40,442 nt of DNA from JAUWNP01 sp034430655. Its GTDB lineage: Bacteria; Chloroflexota; Anaerolineae; B4-G1. Each line of letters opens with the position of its first letter. The first letter of the stretch is position 1. The stretch spans positions 1-40,442 of the forward strand of contig DAOUEC010000266.1 of NCBI GenBank assembly GCA_034430655.1, in the 5' to 3' direction. The notes beneath the pieces were generated by a model that searched no databases, was not told where the DNA came from, and saw nothing but the letters and a program-made list of their open reading frames with translations. The position numbers and the translations under genes are program-made. This document shows positions 6,967 to 15,575 of the stretch, piece after piece.

Positions 6967-9534
6967 ATGACTGTGCTGCGCGGCAAGGGGTTGTGGGCCC
7001 GTGGCAAGAAAGAACTGGAGCGGGCCGTCCGAATCGCCCCCCAGACGGGGGCTACCCACATCATATACAAGGTCGGGCAGGGCTCGACCTATTATCCCGG
7101 AATGGCCCAGGCCGTCCAGAAGATCACCGAAGCGGGCCTGGTTCCTTTCGCTTGGATGTGGCTGCTGCTGGATGACCCTCAGGCAGAGGCTCAGGTCGTT
7201 GTGCGGGCCTTCCAGGATGGCTTCCAGGGCTTCGTCTTCGACACCGAGGCAAACCAATGCAGCGGCCGCTTCGAGCAGGCTACTCAACTTGGCCAGCACC
7301 TGCGGGCGGCCGGGCTTGACTTGAACAGGCTGTACAACTGCTCCTTCCCCAATATCTCTCATCACAGTGATCTACCCTACGTTCAGATGAACGGGTTCTG
7401 TAAAGGTGGGTTGATGCCGATGTCTTACGGCACTTTCTTTGCCCCGGACAGCACGTTGCCGTGGGAACAACAGGCGCAGCGCGTGATTGACGAGTGGACC
7501 TACGGCCACTATGAGTATTGGTGCCGCCGTTGGGGTTACCGTCCTCCCCTCTACCCGATCCTGGGCCCCTACCACGACGAGGATGGTCACGTGCGCATGA
7601 GCCTGGCGGAGTTCCGGGTCTGGCTCAGCCGGTTGGCAGCACATCAGCCGACTTTTATCAGCGTCTTCACTGCCGCTGTCATCAACGACGATCTCCTCTC
7701 ACTGATCTGTGCCTTCCCGCTGGCCGAACAACTACCTGCTCCGCCGATGCTCAAGGTGCAGGTGGTGAGTCCGGAGGTGGGCTACTTGAACGTTCGCCCG
7801 CAGCCCTCCACCGCCCAGCCGCCCATCGCGCGGGTGGACGACGGGACGGTGCTGGAGGCGATGGAGCCTGATGCCGACGTGCGGGCCAAGGTAGGCCGGG
7901 AGGGACAATGGCTCCACGTTCGCGCTCCCACAGGTGTCGCTGGATACGTCGCTGCCTTGTATCTCCGCCTGTACGAGGAAGTGCCGCCGCCATCGCCAGC
8001 CGGCGTGCAGGTGCAGGTGGTGAGTCCGGAGATGGGCTACCTGAACATTCGTCCGCAGCCTTCCATCACCCAGCCGCCCATTGCGCAGGTGAACGATGGG
8101 GCGATGCTGGAACCGCTGGAGCCAGAGGCCGATGTGCGGGCCAAGGTAGGGCAGGGGGATCAGTGGATCCGCATCCGCACCTCTGAGGGGGTTGAGGGAT
8201 ACGTTGCTGCCTGGTACCTCCGCCTGTACGAGGAGGCCCCTGTGCCTCCTCTGGAACCGGTCACCTACCTGAGCGTCAATAGCCCTGGTGGGTTGAACAT
8301 ACGTCGGGGGCGGGGTAAAAACACCGCCCGCGTCTGGCGCGTGCCTGACAAAACCGTATTGAAGGTGCTGGGGGATCCCAAGGAAGCAGCCGCCAAGGTG
8401 GGGAAGGATCAGTGGGTCCGCGTCCGCACACCAAGCCTCCATGAGGGATACGTGAACGGCCGCTACGTCAACGCCAAGCGATTGGCCGACAAACGCCAGC
8501 TGGTGGACGATGCCACGTTACCTTACGGGGAATGTGCCTGGATCTTTGGCATCCACGCCGCCGGTGCCACCACTCCCGCCGACTTTCGCTCCCTCTTCCA
8601 GAACAAGCACAAGACCGGCTGGGTGCTTTTCACCGAGGCGGTGGGCGCTGATCCCCATCACGGCGGCGGTCACGACTATACTTCGTGGTCCCACAGTGGC
8701 TATGGCGTCATCGTCCGCCTCAACCACGGCTACGAGCCGGGCGGGACGCTGCCAGTTCGCGCTAAATACGCCGACTTCGCCAGTGCCTGTGCCCGCTACG
8801 TCCAGAACTCCCAGGGATGCCGCATCTGGATCATCGGCAACGAGCAGAACAACGTGCGCGAGCATCCTGGCGGAGCCGAGCACCCGGTCGAGCACATCAC
8901 TCCGCAGATGTACGCCGAGGCGTTCAACCTGGCGCGCCAGCGCATCAAGGAGGTGCAGCCAGAGGCCATCGTTACGCCGGGCGCGGTGGACCCCTACAAT
9001 ACCTATCCCTGGAAACTGTTGGGCAACCGACGCAACAGGCCGCTGGAGTACTTCAAGGAGATGCTCGACTGCATCTATAACCTGGACGGCATTGCACTGC
9101 ACACCTACACCCACTGGATGGATGTGGGGCTCATCACCAGGAAGACTGTCTTCACTGACGAATTCCTCCAGCCGGGCACGCCGCGGGAGCACTACTATGA
9201 CTTCCAGGCCTACCGGGCCTTTGCGGAGGCCGTCCCGGAAAAGTGGCGCGACCGCCCGATCTACATCGCCGAGTCCAATCACTGGTTGGCGTTAGAGCAC
9301 CAGCCGCGCAACCAGGATGAGGCAGGCAAGGTCGGCTGGGTAGACAAGGACAAGGGCTGGGTGCAGGCGGCCTACGCGGAGATGCACCGCTGGAATAGCA
9401 CCCCCCACGCTCAGCAGATTCACTGCCTGCTGCTCTACCGCTGGACGGGCGATGCCTGGGCCATTGAGCGCCTGGGAGGGGTGCACAAGGACTTCAAGAA
9501 GGCACTGGGCCACGATTATCGCTGGCGGCGGTAG
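6967..9534 (+). CDS. Modular glycosidase-like protein with three SH3b repeats
   Basis: An 855-residue protein. Residues 1-250 look like an alpha/beta barrel (VPFAWMWLLLDDP, FVFDTEANQCSGRF, MPMSYGTFF). Then come three bacterial SH3 repeats at about 261-338, 347-424 and 431-508, each with VSPExGYLNxRPQPS or NSPGGLNIRRG and ending in GYVxxxYL; such domains bind peptidoglycan or other polymers. Residues 518-855 form a second barrel with clan-A glycosidase marks: GNEQN (E626, likely acid/base) and YIAESNHW (E769, likely nucleophile). The start at 6967 is backed by GAAAGGAG; the alternative at 6901 has none. No signal peptide or membrane helix is visible, which is odd for a wall-type enzyme. Substrate unknown. 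Confidence 0.75.
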   Translation: MTVLRGKGLWARGKKELERAVRIAPQTGATHIIYKVGQGSTYYPGMAQAVQKITEAGLVPFAWMWLLLDDPQAEAQVVVRAFQDGFQGFVFDTEANQCSGRFEQATQLGQHLRAAGLDLNRLYNCSFPNISHHSDLPYVQMNGFCKGGLMPMSYGTFFAPDSTLPWEQQAQRVIDEWTYGHYEYWCRRWGYRPPLYPILGPYHDEDGHVRMSLAEFRVWLSRLAAHQPTFISVFTAAVINDDLLSLICAFPLAEQLPAPPMLKVQVVSPEVGYLNVRPQPSTAQPPIARVDDGTVLEAMEPDADVRAKVGREGQWLHVRAPTGVAGYVAALYLRLYEEVPPPSPAGVQVQVVSPEMGYLNIRPQPSITQPPIAQVNDGAMLEPLEPEADVRAKVGQGDQWIRIRTSEGVEGYVAAWYLRLYEEAPVPPLEPVTYLSVNSPGGLNIRRGRGKNTARVWRVPDKTVLKVLGDPKEAAAKVGKDQWVRVRTPSLHEGYVNGRYVNAKRLADKRQLVDDATLPYGECAWIFGIHAAGATTPADFRSLFQNKHKTGWVLFTEAVGADPHHGGGHDYTSWSHSGYGVIVRLNHGYEPGGTLPVRAKYADFASACARYVQNSQGCRIWIIGNEQNNVREHPGGAEHPVEHITPQMYAEAFNLARQRIKEVQPEAIVTPGAVDPYNTYPWKLLGNRRNRPLEYFKEMLDCIYNLDGIALHTYTHWMDVGLITRKTVFTDEFLQPGTPREHYYDFQAYRAFAEAVPEKWRDRPIYIAESNHWLALEHQPRNQDEAGKVGWVDKDKGWVQAAYAEMHRWNSTPHAQQIHCLLLYRWTGDAWAIERLGGVHKDFKKALGHDYRWRR

Positions 9535-9590
9535 AAATGTTGTCACCGAAGTCGTTCTGGGGATAAAGGCGCTTTGCGCTGGTCGTAATC

Positions 9591-9618
9591 TTGACCCTCG
9601 GGTTGGTTGTGGTATAAT
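9591..9618 (+). promoter_or_regulatory. Sigma-70 promoter of the tRNA transcription unit
   Basis: TTGACC (9591-9596), 16-bp spacer, TATAAT (9613-9618). It lies 8 bp upstream of the tRNA-like 5' half at 9627 and would also drive tRNA-Thr and tRNA-Tyr. Confidence 0.75.
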
Positions 9619-9626
9619 ATTACTAC

Positions 9627-9667
9627 GCCGGCGTAGCCCAAGCGGCAGAGCAGGGAGTCTTATGCCC
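9627..9667 (+). pseudogene. 5' half of a tRNA gene, 3' half missing
   Basis: Starting at 9627 the sequence follows tRNA format: acceptor strand GCCGGCG, TA, a D-arm GCCC-AAGCGGCA-GAGC (one mismatch) and an anticodon-arm-like AGGGAGTCTTATGCCC with possible anticodon CTT (Lys-like). No T-arm and no matching CGCCGGC acceptor strand follow; instead an HNH/zinc-finger ORF begins at 9662 within the anticodon-loop region. A strong tRNA-type promoter is retained. I read it as a remnant; the amino-acid identity is weakly supported. Confidence 0.45.
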
Positions 9668-9889
9668 GAATGCCGGATTTGTGGAGAGGAAAAAGCCGAA
9701 GAAGAATTCGCATGGCGCAAAAAGGGTGTTGTGCGTCACAAGGTGTGTAAGGCTTGTCAGCGAGTATACAACCACGGATACTATGCTCAGAATAGAGATA
9801 AGGAAATACTCGGGCGGTTCGGAAGCTGTGCGAATTGTCACCGTAGGAGACATGCAGCGGAAAATGACAACTTTCGCTTAGGATTCTGA
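9662..9889 (+). CDS. Small HNH-endonuclease-like zinc-finger protein, internally deleted
   Basis: A 75-residue protein with CRICGEEKAEEEF and CKACQRVYNHGYYAQNRDKE, the N-terminal zinc knuckle and basic helix common in phage-type HNH homing endonucleases, followed directly by SCANCHRRRHA, which resembles the C-terminal half of an HNH motif. The central part with the expected DxHH segment is missing, so it is probably an inactive deletion derivative. The start is supported by AGGGAG a few bases upstream. It sits between a tRNA half and intact tRNA-Thr, a typical homing position. Confidence 0.55.
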   Translation: MPECRICGEEKAEEEFAWRKKGVVRHKVCKACQRVYNHGYYAQNRDKEILGRFGSCANCHRRRHAAENDNFRLGF

Positions 9890-9895
9890 TGATGC

Positions 9896-9967
9896 GCTGA
9901 TGTAGCTCAATGGTAGAGCGGCTCCCTTGTAAGGAGCGGGTTACAGGTTCGAATCCTGTCATCAGCT
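9896..9967 (+). tRNA. tRNA-Thr (anticodon TGT)
   Basis: Complete cloverleaf: acceptor GCTGATG/CATCAGC, D-arm GCTC-AATGGTA-GAGC, anticodon arm GCTCC-CTTGTAA-GGAGC with anticodon TGT, T-arm ACAGG-TTCGAAT-CCTGT, discriminator T. CCA is not encoded. Confidence 0.96.
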
Positions 9968-10027
9968 TGGTGGTCGTTGCTCTTGGCAGATTTTCAAATC
10001 TAACATCCCCAAATCTAAAACCAAAAT

Positions 10028-10109
10028 GGGTCGGTGTCCCGAGCGGCAAAGGGGGCGGACTGTAAATCCGCTGGCTCAGCCTTCGCAGGTTCGAGTCCTG
10101 CCCGGCCCA
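10028..10109 (+). tRNA. tRNA-Tyr (anticodon GTA)
   Basis: Class II tRNA: acceptor GGGTCGG/CCGGCCC (one G-T pair), D-arm, anticodon arm GCGGA-CTGTAAA-TCCGC with anticodon GTA, long variable arm, T-arm GCAGG-TTCGAGT-CCTGC, discriminator A. It follows tRNA-Thr by 60 bp in the same transcription unit. Confidence 0.96.
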
Positions 10110-10155
10110 CCTCCTGACTTGGCAAGGGAGCGAGACAAGGGGGAGTGTTGTGGTA

Positions 10156-10185
10156 GCGCCCGGTGGCTGCATGTCCGCCGGGCGC
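10156..10185 (+). terminator. Hairpin downstream of the tRNA unit
   Basis: An 11-bp stem (GCGCCCGGTGG paired with CCGCCGGGCGC, one G-T pair) with an 8-nt loop, about 45 bp after tRNA-Tyr. The following sequence (TTGGCTTG) has only a weak T tract, so termination may be inefficient or factor-assisted. The gap on to 10255 holds another weak inverted repeat (CAGCCGA/TCGGCTG, 10226-10254) at the end of the opposing kinase gene. Confidence 0.5.
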
Positions 10186-10254
10186 TTGGCTTGTATATCA
10201 ACAGCGGTGAACTTGTACTTGCTTCCAGCCGATGGTACGGTGCTGTGTCGGCTG

Positions 10255-11367
10255 CTACTCGGATACAGTGGCTGAGGCGCGGTCTGGCACCTCCTCCACC
10301 GGCACCGTGAAAGAGAAGATGCTTCCTCCCTGTGCTGTACTATCCACCCAGATACGTCCTCCGTGTGCTTCCACGGCCAGGCGACAGTAGGCCAATCCCA
10401 GGCCCATACCGCTCCGCTGGCGGCCTGGCACGTGGGTGAATTTTTCGAAGATGCGTTCCCGGTATTCCAAGGGGATGCCTGGCCCTTGATCGCGCACCCA
10501 GAAAGTGACCGCTGGCGAATCCGCTTGGGAACGGTGCGCGCCGATTATGACCGTGCCTTCAGGGGGACTGTACTTGATCGCGTTGTCGAGCAGATTGCTC
10601 AATATCCTCACCGTTAGCATCCGATCAACCGGTACTTTCGGCAGGTGGCTTGCTACCTCAGTGCGCAGTTTCAGGTTCCGGATGTCGGCGAGGGGCTTTA
10701 GTTGGCTGATCGTTTCTCGCACCAGTGTCAAGGGTGTGACGGCCTCTCTTTCTCCCAGCGGCTCGCCAGCCTCCAGTTTATTCATTTCCAACAGTGTGTT
10801 GATCAGGCGCTCGAGTCGCACCTGCCCCTGTTTGGCAATCTCCAGCCACTGGCGAGCCGCTTCTCCTTCCTCGAGTGCACTCAGTTCATCTTCCAGCGCG
10901 CTGTAAGCGCCGGAGATAATGCTCAGCGGGCCTTTCAGGTCGTGTACCAGCATGTCAATCATGTCTTTACGCAGCAACTGTACTTCCTGCTGCAGCCATC
11001 GGTTTTCTATGGCACGCGCCACTGTGGCGATCAGTTCCTGGCTCTGGCAAGGTTTTCTCAGGTAGTCGTAGGCTCCGCGGCGCAGCGCCTCCACCGCGGT
11101 GTCAATAGAGGCGTAGCCGGTGATCACGATCATTCGAGTCTCAGGCGCAACCTTGAGTCCCTCTCTCACGACCGTGAGCCCGTCTATTCCGGGCATTCTG
11201 ATGTCCACCAGCGCTGTGTCAAAGTCCGATTCTGCCAGCAATGCCAGTGCTGCCTGCCCGTTTTCTGCTGTTGTCACCTCGTACCCGGCGGCTGCCAATT
11301 CACGGGCAAAGCCGGCTCGCACGAAGTCATCGTCATCCACGATTAGAATGTTTGCTGTCTTGCTCAT
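10255..11367 (-). CDS. Hybrid response-regulator/histidine kinase (REC-HisKA-HATPase)
   Basis: A 370-residue cytoplasmic signalling protein. An N-terminal receiver domain has the acidic pocket DDDD at 11-14, phospho-acceptor D55 (ALVDIRMPG) and the conserved Lys in YLRKP. It is followed by a dimerisation/phosphotransfer region with H142 in LVHDLKGPLS, and an ATPase domain with NLLDNAIKYS, RDQGPGIP and GMGLGLAYC. It begins with an ATGA overlap with the stop of the large kinase gene upstream, so the two are translationally coupled and probably form a phosphorelay: the large kinase senses, this protein receives and may re-transmit. Confidence 0.93.
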   Translation of the reverse strand: MSKTANILIVDDDDFVRAGFARELAAAGYEVTTAENGQAALALLAESDFDTALVDIRMPGIDGLTVVREGLKVAPETRMIVITGYASIDTAVEALRRGAYDYLRKPCQSQELIATVARAIENRWLQQEVQLLRKDMIDMLVHDLKGPLSIISGAYSALEDELSALEEGEAARQWLEIAKQGQVRLERLINTLLEMNKLEAGEPLGEREAVTPLTLVRETISQLKPLADIRNLKLRTEVASHLPKVPVDRMLTVRILSNLLDNAIKYSPPEGTVIIGAHRSQADSPAVTFWVRDQGPGIPLEYRERIFEKFTHVPGRQRSGMGLGLAYCRLAVEAHGGRIWVDSTAQGGSIFSFTVPVEEVPDRASATVSE

Positions 11368-14300
11368 AACTCCTTCGCTTTCTCCATTGCTTCGATTGTG
11401 CGGGGTAGCCTGATTGTGAAAGTAGTACCCTCGCCAATTTGACTGCGCACGTCAATCCGACCACGGTGGTAGGTGACAATCTGGTGGCTGACCCACAGCC
11501 CAAGGCCAGTACCAACCTCGGTGCCTTTGGTGCTGCAGAAGGGCTCGAAAAGCCGGTCCACTGCCTCCGCTGGCATCCCGCAGCCTGTATCCTGAATTTC
11601 GATGCACACCTCGTCGGGCGTGACTTTCGAGCGCACCCAGATTTCTCCGCCCTCTGGCATCGCGTCGGCGGCATTGAGCAGGAGGTTGAGGAACACCTGG
11701 TTGAACTGACCAGGATAACTCATAATCTCGGCCCTACCTGGAGCCAGTGCTTCGTGGACCGTGATATTCGAGGCGGCGAATTGCGGTGCGACGATAGCGA
11801 GCGTTTGTCTAAGAGAGTGGTGGAGATCGGCCGGCTGCAGCGTGGCTTTGCTATCACGCTGAAAGGCCAGCAGTCCCTGCACGATAGTGTGGATCCGCTC
11901 CTGGCCGGCTCGCACCATCTGCAGGTCCTTTCGCCCGGGATGGTCAGGGGTAAGGGTTCGTTCCAGGGCCTTGAGGAAAAGGGTCATCCCCTGGAGTGGG
12001 TTGTTGATCTCATGGGCGATGGATGCGGCCAGCCGCCCCGTGGCCGCTAATTTCTCGCTGCGTATCAGGTGCTGTTCCATTCTGCGTTTCTCTGTGACGT
12101 CGCGGATGACAGCCATGATTACCTGCTGGTCACCCAGGTCAATCACCCGGGCGCGAATTTCAGCGGGCACCAGATGACCCTCTTTGTGTTTGATCGGGAA
12201 ATCATCCGCCTCTCCCTGTCCCTGCTGCGTGATGTGTGTGAGAAGTTCACGCACACCATCCGCCACTTCCGGGAGATGTAATTGCCAGACCTTCATCCCA
12301 CGTAGTTTGGTCAGGCTCAGGCCGGTCATGTCCTCGAGCGCGTGGTTGCCGTCCACGATAGTGCCATCGGCGGTATCTATGACTACGATGCCATCACGTG
12401 CCTCCGTCATCAAAGTTCGATACCGGGTTTCGGCCCGCCGGATTTCCTCCAGCATACGGGCGTTCTCGATCGCCACCCCCAACTGTTGCCCAATAGCGAT
12501 GAGGGTGTCCACCTCTGAGTGAGAGATGGCCCGTAGGGCGTGACTCCCCACGTAGAGCGTGCCCAGCCGGTTGCCAGCCGCCTCGACTGGAGCGATGGCC
12601 AGGGCAGCCACCCCCGTTTGGGTGCACAGGCTGCAGTCCGGCATGTGGAGTGATCCGGATTCGGCGGTGTTTCCCACAACTGTAGGCTGGCCTGTCCTGC
12701 TCGTCCACTCGCTCAAGGTCCTGTCGGGGCCTGCTTGTTCCTCGAAGGCAATGAACTCCGCAGGGAAGCCTTGTTGGGCCGCAAATCGGGAGGTTCTCGT
12801 TGCCTCGTCGCGCAGTCGCACTGCCACCATCTCCATGCCGGTGACACTGGCAATGACGTCCAGAGCGCTATTGAGCATACTTTCCTGGCTCAGCGAGCGT
12901 CCTACAAGCGCCGCAATCGCGTTGCGTGCTTGCAGTTCCCAGTTGCGTTGATTGATCTCTTCTTCGTAATGTTTCTGAGCGGTGATGTCGCGTGCGAATA
13001 GGATCGTTGCTGTGTGGTCTTGATACTCTGTGGTAGCAGTGCCCACGGCGACAGGTAGACGACGACCGTCTTTAGTCACCAGTACGGTCTCGTAGGCCCG
13101 ACCTGGTGTTCGCTCTGTCTTTTGCTCACGATGCCTGGACAGCACGGCCCTCAATTCTTCAGCAGGCAGCACGTCGGTTATAGTCAGGTTCAGCAATTCC
13201 GGAAAGGTATAACCCAGCATACGTCCAAATGCCTTGTTAGCATAGAGGATGGCTCCCTCTCGTCCGTCTGCGTCCTGAAGCAAGACAATACCCTCGCCAG
13301 CCGTGCCAGCGGCGTCAATCAACAAACGATGCAACTCCTGCGTTTCCTGCAGTTCTTGTGTGCGTTCCTCTACCTTCTCTTCCAATTCCTCATACAGGCG
13401 CACGCGCTCCAGAACCAGCCCGATCAAATTGCCCAGTTCCATCAGTGCCTCTACGTCTTGTTTGGAGATAGGACGGTGGCTGGTCACATTATCCACGCCG
13501 ATCACGCCAAGCACTTTTTCCCCGGCGATGATTGGCACGGTGGCGAAGGAGGAGATACCCAGCGCCTGCAGCATGTCGTGCAGGCCCTCGCAGCGCGGGT
13601 CGTGCGACGGATCATTGATGAGAACAGGGGTCCGTTCAAGTACACAGATAACGGTGGGAGGGGCAGGTTTGGAATCCAGCGGGATGTTTTGGTGGATGAC
13701 TCCTCGTGTGACGCCAGTGCCGTATCCCCCTCGCCCTATTAGTGTTTGTTGCTGTTCGTCTATCAAGCCCAGCAAGCAGCGGTCAAACTGGAATTCTTCG
13801 CGAACGATGTTCACGATGGCATCCAGGGCCTCATTGAGGGTGAAGGTGCGAAGTAGGCGCTCGCCTGCGCGATGCAGCGCCATCAGTATGCGTCTTTTGT
13901 GTTGCTCGGCTTCGTGCAGTCGGGCGTTTTCTATCGCAGTAGCGGCCGGTGCCGCTACTGCTTCCAGTAAAGCAACGTCGTGGGCGTCGAAATCACCTTT
14001 TAGTTTATTCAGTGCCTCGACGACCCCTATAACGCGGCCCTTGATCTTCAAGGGGACGCAGATGAGGGAGCGAGCAGTGAACTTAGTGTTGGCGTCAATG
14101 CCAGCGTAGAAACGTGGGTCCTGGTAGACGTCTGGCACCACTTGAGGGGTTTGATGTTGTACCACCCAGCCAGCGATGCCTTCACCTGGTCGCAGGCGCA
14201 GCCCTCTGGTCTCGGCGGCAGCGATGCCTGAAGCCACATGGAAGACTAATTCCCCTGTCTCTTGGTCAAGCAGTGCTACCGATGTGGCTTCTGTGTTCAA

Positions 14301-14549
14301 CACTTCGTTTATGTGGTTGAGTAGCCTTTTGAGGATGGTCTCAACGTCCAGAGTCTCCATCAGTGTGTGGGCGATGGCACTGAGGGTGGCAAGTTCACGG
14401 CTATGTGGTCCTGCTGCCTCTCCAACTGGCTCTGTCGCGTGAGATTCAGCCAGAGCGTTGGAGGACTCAGACCCCAGCCCGTTGGTTGATACCCTATCTG
14501 GTGTCTGTTGCTGTTCCACTGGTGTTTGCGAGCCATAAGGAGTTGACAT
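11364..14549 (-). CDS. Multi-sensor histidine kinase (GAF-GAF-PAS-GAF-PAS-HisKA-HATPase)
   Basis: A 1061-residue soluble kinase without membrane segments. In order: GAF (about 45-205), second GAF (about 215-385), short coiled coil (LEEKVEERTQELQETQEL), PAS (about 410-520), third GAF (about 550-690), PAS (about 700-820), phosphotransfer H846 in SIAHEINNPLQG (NtrB-like), and the ATPase domain with NLLLNAADAMPEGG, DTGCGMP and GTGLGLWVSH. A CxxC-like pair in DCSLCTQTG within the third GAF could bind a metal or haem-type ligand, but this is speculative. The ATG at 14549 is preceded by GAAAGGC; longer in-frame extension lacks a site. It overlaps the REC-kinase gene by 4 bp. Confidence 0.92.
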   Translation of the reverse strand: MSTPYGSQTPVEQQQTPDRVSTNGLGSESSNALAESHATEPVGEAAGPHSRELATLSAIAHTLMETLDVETILKRLLNHINEVLNTEATSVALLDQETGELVFHVASGIAAAETRGLRLRPGEGIAGWVVQHQTPQVVPDVYQDPRFYAGIDANTKFTARSLICVPLKIKGRVIGVVEALNKLKGDFDAHDVALLEAVAAPAATAIENARLHEAEQHKRRILMALHRAGERLLRTFTLNEALDAIVNIVREEFQFDRCLLGLIDEQQQTLIGRGGYGTGVTRGVIHQNIPLDSKPAPPTVICVLERTPVLINDPSHDPRCEGLHDMLQALGISSFATVPIIAGEKVLGVIGVDNVTSHRPISKQDVEALMELGNLIGLVLERVRLYEELEEKVEERTQELQETQELHRLLIDAAGTAGEGIVLLQDADGREGAILYANKAFGRMLGYTFPELLNLTITDVLPAEELRAVLSRHREQKTERTPGRAYETVLVTKDGRRLPVAVGTATTEYQDHTATILFARDITAQKHYEEEINQRNWELQARNAIAALVGRSLSQESMLNSALDVIASVTGMEMVAVRLRDEATRTSRFAAQQGFPAEFIAFEEQAGPDRTLSEWTSRTGQPTVVGNTAESGSLHMPDCSLCTQTGVAALAIAPVEAAGNRLGTLYVGSHALRAISHSEVDTLIAIGQQLGVAIENARMLEEIRRAETRYRTLMTEARDGIVVIDTADGTIVDGNHALEDMTGLSLTKLRGMKVWQLHLPEVADGVRELLTHITQQGQGEADDFPIKHKEGHLVPAEIRARVIDLGDQQVIMAVIRDVTEKRRMEQHLIRSEKLAATGRLAASIAHEINNPLQGMTLFLKALERTLTPDHPGRKDLQMVRAGQERIHTIVQGLLAFQRDSKATLQPADLHHSLRQTLAIVAPQFAASNITVHEALAPGRAEIMSYPGQFNQVFLNLLLNAADAMPEGGEIWVRSKVTPDEVCIEIQDTGCGMPAEAVDRLFEPFCSTKGTEVGTGLGLWVSHQIVTYHRGRIDVRSQIGEGTTFTIRLPRTIEAMEKAKEL

Positions 14550-14589
14550 AGTGTTGCCTTTCGGGACCGATAGGAATTTGCCGATTGCT

Positions 14590-14619
14590 ATGATACCAAA
14601 TGGTGAAATGCGACTGCAA
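14590..14619 (-). promoter_or_regulatory. Putative promoter of the kinase operon
   Basis: Minus strand TTGCAG (14619-14614), 18-bp spacer, TATCAT (14595-14590), about 40 bp upstream of the start at 14549. Confidence 0.5.
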
Positions 14620-14735
14620 GGTGACGCTTCAGGGGGCCACATCGCTACCGTAAATATACAACAGTTTTGGGGTATTAGTCAAATCCACGCGGCCGTATCT
14701 CGGATCGCGTGGGGGAAGCGAGAGACTTTAGGCTT

Positions 14736-14752
14736 TCTAGGAACTTCCTAGA
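14736..14752. promoter_or_regulatory. Perfect inverted repeat, candidate operator
   Basis: TCTAGGAA-C-TTCCTAGA, 8-bp arms around one base, in the 326-bp gap between the divergently transcribed kinase (start 14549) and response regulator (start 14876). An AT-rich stretch with -10-like sequences (TATGAT, TAGTAT at about 14790-14806) follows on the regulator side. Position and symmetry suggest a protein-binding site, possibly for the adjacent OmpR-type regulator. Confidence 0.5.
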
Positions 14753-14875
14753 CGACTTGTTCACTTTGTCTAAACCATTCTTTCACTTTCTTATGATAGT
14801 ATTAGAAATGATGGTGTTAGAGCAGCAGTGCGCATTGAGAGAGTGAGTTCGCAGATTCTACGGGAAGGAGGGGGC

Positions 14876-15568
14876 GTGAACGAGACAATCTTGGTAATAG
14901 ACGATGATACCGGACTGTTAAGGCTCCTACAATTAGGTTTGGAGCGAGAAGGCTTTTCGGTCATCACTGCTTCTGGGGGAAAGGAGGGTCTCCGACAGGC
15001 CTATCAATCTCGCCCAGATCTGGTCATCCTGGACGTGATGATGCCCGACATGGATGGCTGGACAACCTGCCAGCGGCTGCGGGAGATCTCGAATACGCCG
15101 ATTATTATGCTCACTGCCAGGGGTGGTGAGAAAGACGTCCTCCGGGGTCTCGTCCTGGGCGCCGATGACTATGTCGCCAAGCCGTGCAGTTTTGATGAGT
15201 TGAAGGCGCGGATTCGCGCTCTTCTGCGGCGCGCGAAAGCGCCTGTTAAACTGGCCTGGCGGACGGTCTACGATGATGGCAGACTGGTGGTGGATTTGTC
15301 TACTGGAGCTGTCAGTCTGAATGGCTCCATTGTGAACCTCACCCCCACTGAGTCCCGCCTGCTGATGTGCCTGGTGAGCCAGGCAGGGCATGTCGTACCC
15401 CACGAAGAGTTGCTGGCGCGGGTCTGGGGTCCGGAATATAGCGGTGAGGTGGGCTATCTGAGCGTGTACGTCCATTACTTGCGCGATAAAATTGAGGACG
15501 ACCCGGGGAGCCCGCGATATGTCCGCACTAGGTGGGGAATTGGGTATTATTTCGCGGGGGAGATGTAG
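14876..15568 (+). CDS. OmpR/PhoB-family response regulator
   Basis: A 230-residue DNA-binding response regulator. The receiver domain (1-120) has the acidic pocket DDD at 9-11, phospho-acceptor D53 (VILDVMMPDMDGW), the switch Thr in MLTARGG and K in YVAKPCSF. The C-terminal winged helix (about 135-230) has LTPTESRLLMCL, HEELLARVWGPEY, YLSVYVHYLRDKIEDDP and the final wing VRTRWGIGYYF. The start is GTG at 14876 after AAGGAGG; an upstream in-frame GTG at 14828 lacks a ribosome site. It is divergent from the kinase operon, its likely partner. The stop lies 7 bp from that of the convergent gene 15576-16811. Confidence 0.93.
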   Translation: MNETILVIDDDTGLLRLLQLGLEREGFSVITASGGKEGLRQAYQSRPDLVILDVMMPDMDGWTTCQRLREISNTPIIMLTARGGEKDVLRGLVLGADDYVAKPCSFDELKARIRALLRRAKAPVKLAWRTVYDDGRLVVDLSTGAVSLNGSIVNLTPTESRLLMCLVSQAGHVVPHEELLARVWGPEYSGEVGYLSVYVHYLRDKIEDDPGSPRYVRTRWGIGYYFAGEM

Positions 15569-15575
15569 TCACCTG

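Noticed and set aside
9627..9895. Group I intron with HNH ORF in a tRNA gene
   Set aside because: No 3' exon (T-arm plus CGCCGGC acceptor strand) and no recognisable intron core after the 5' half.
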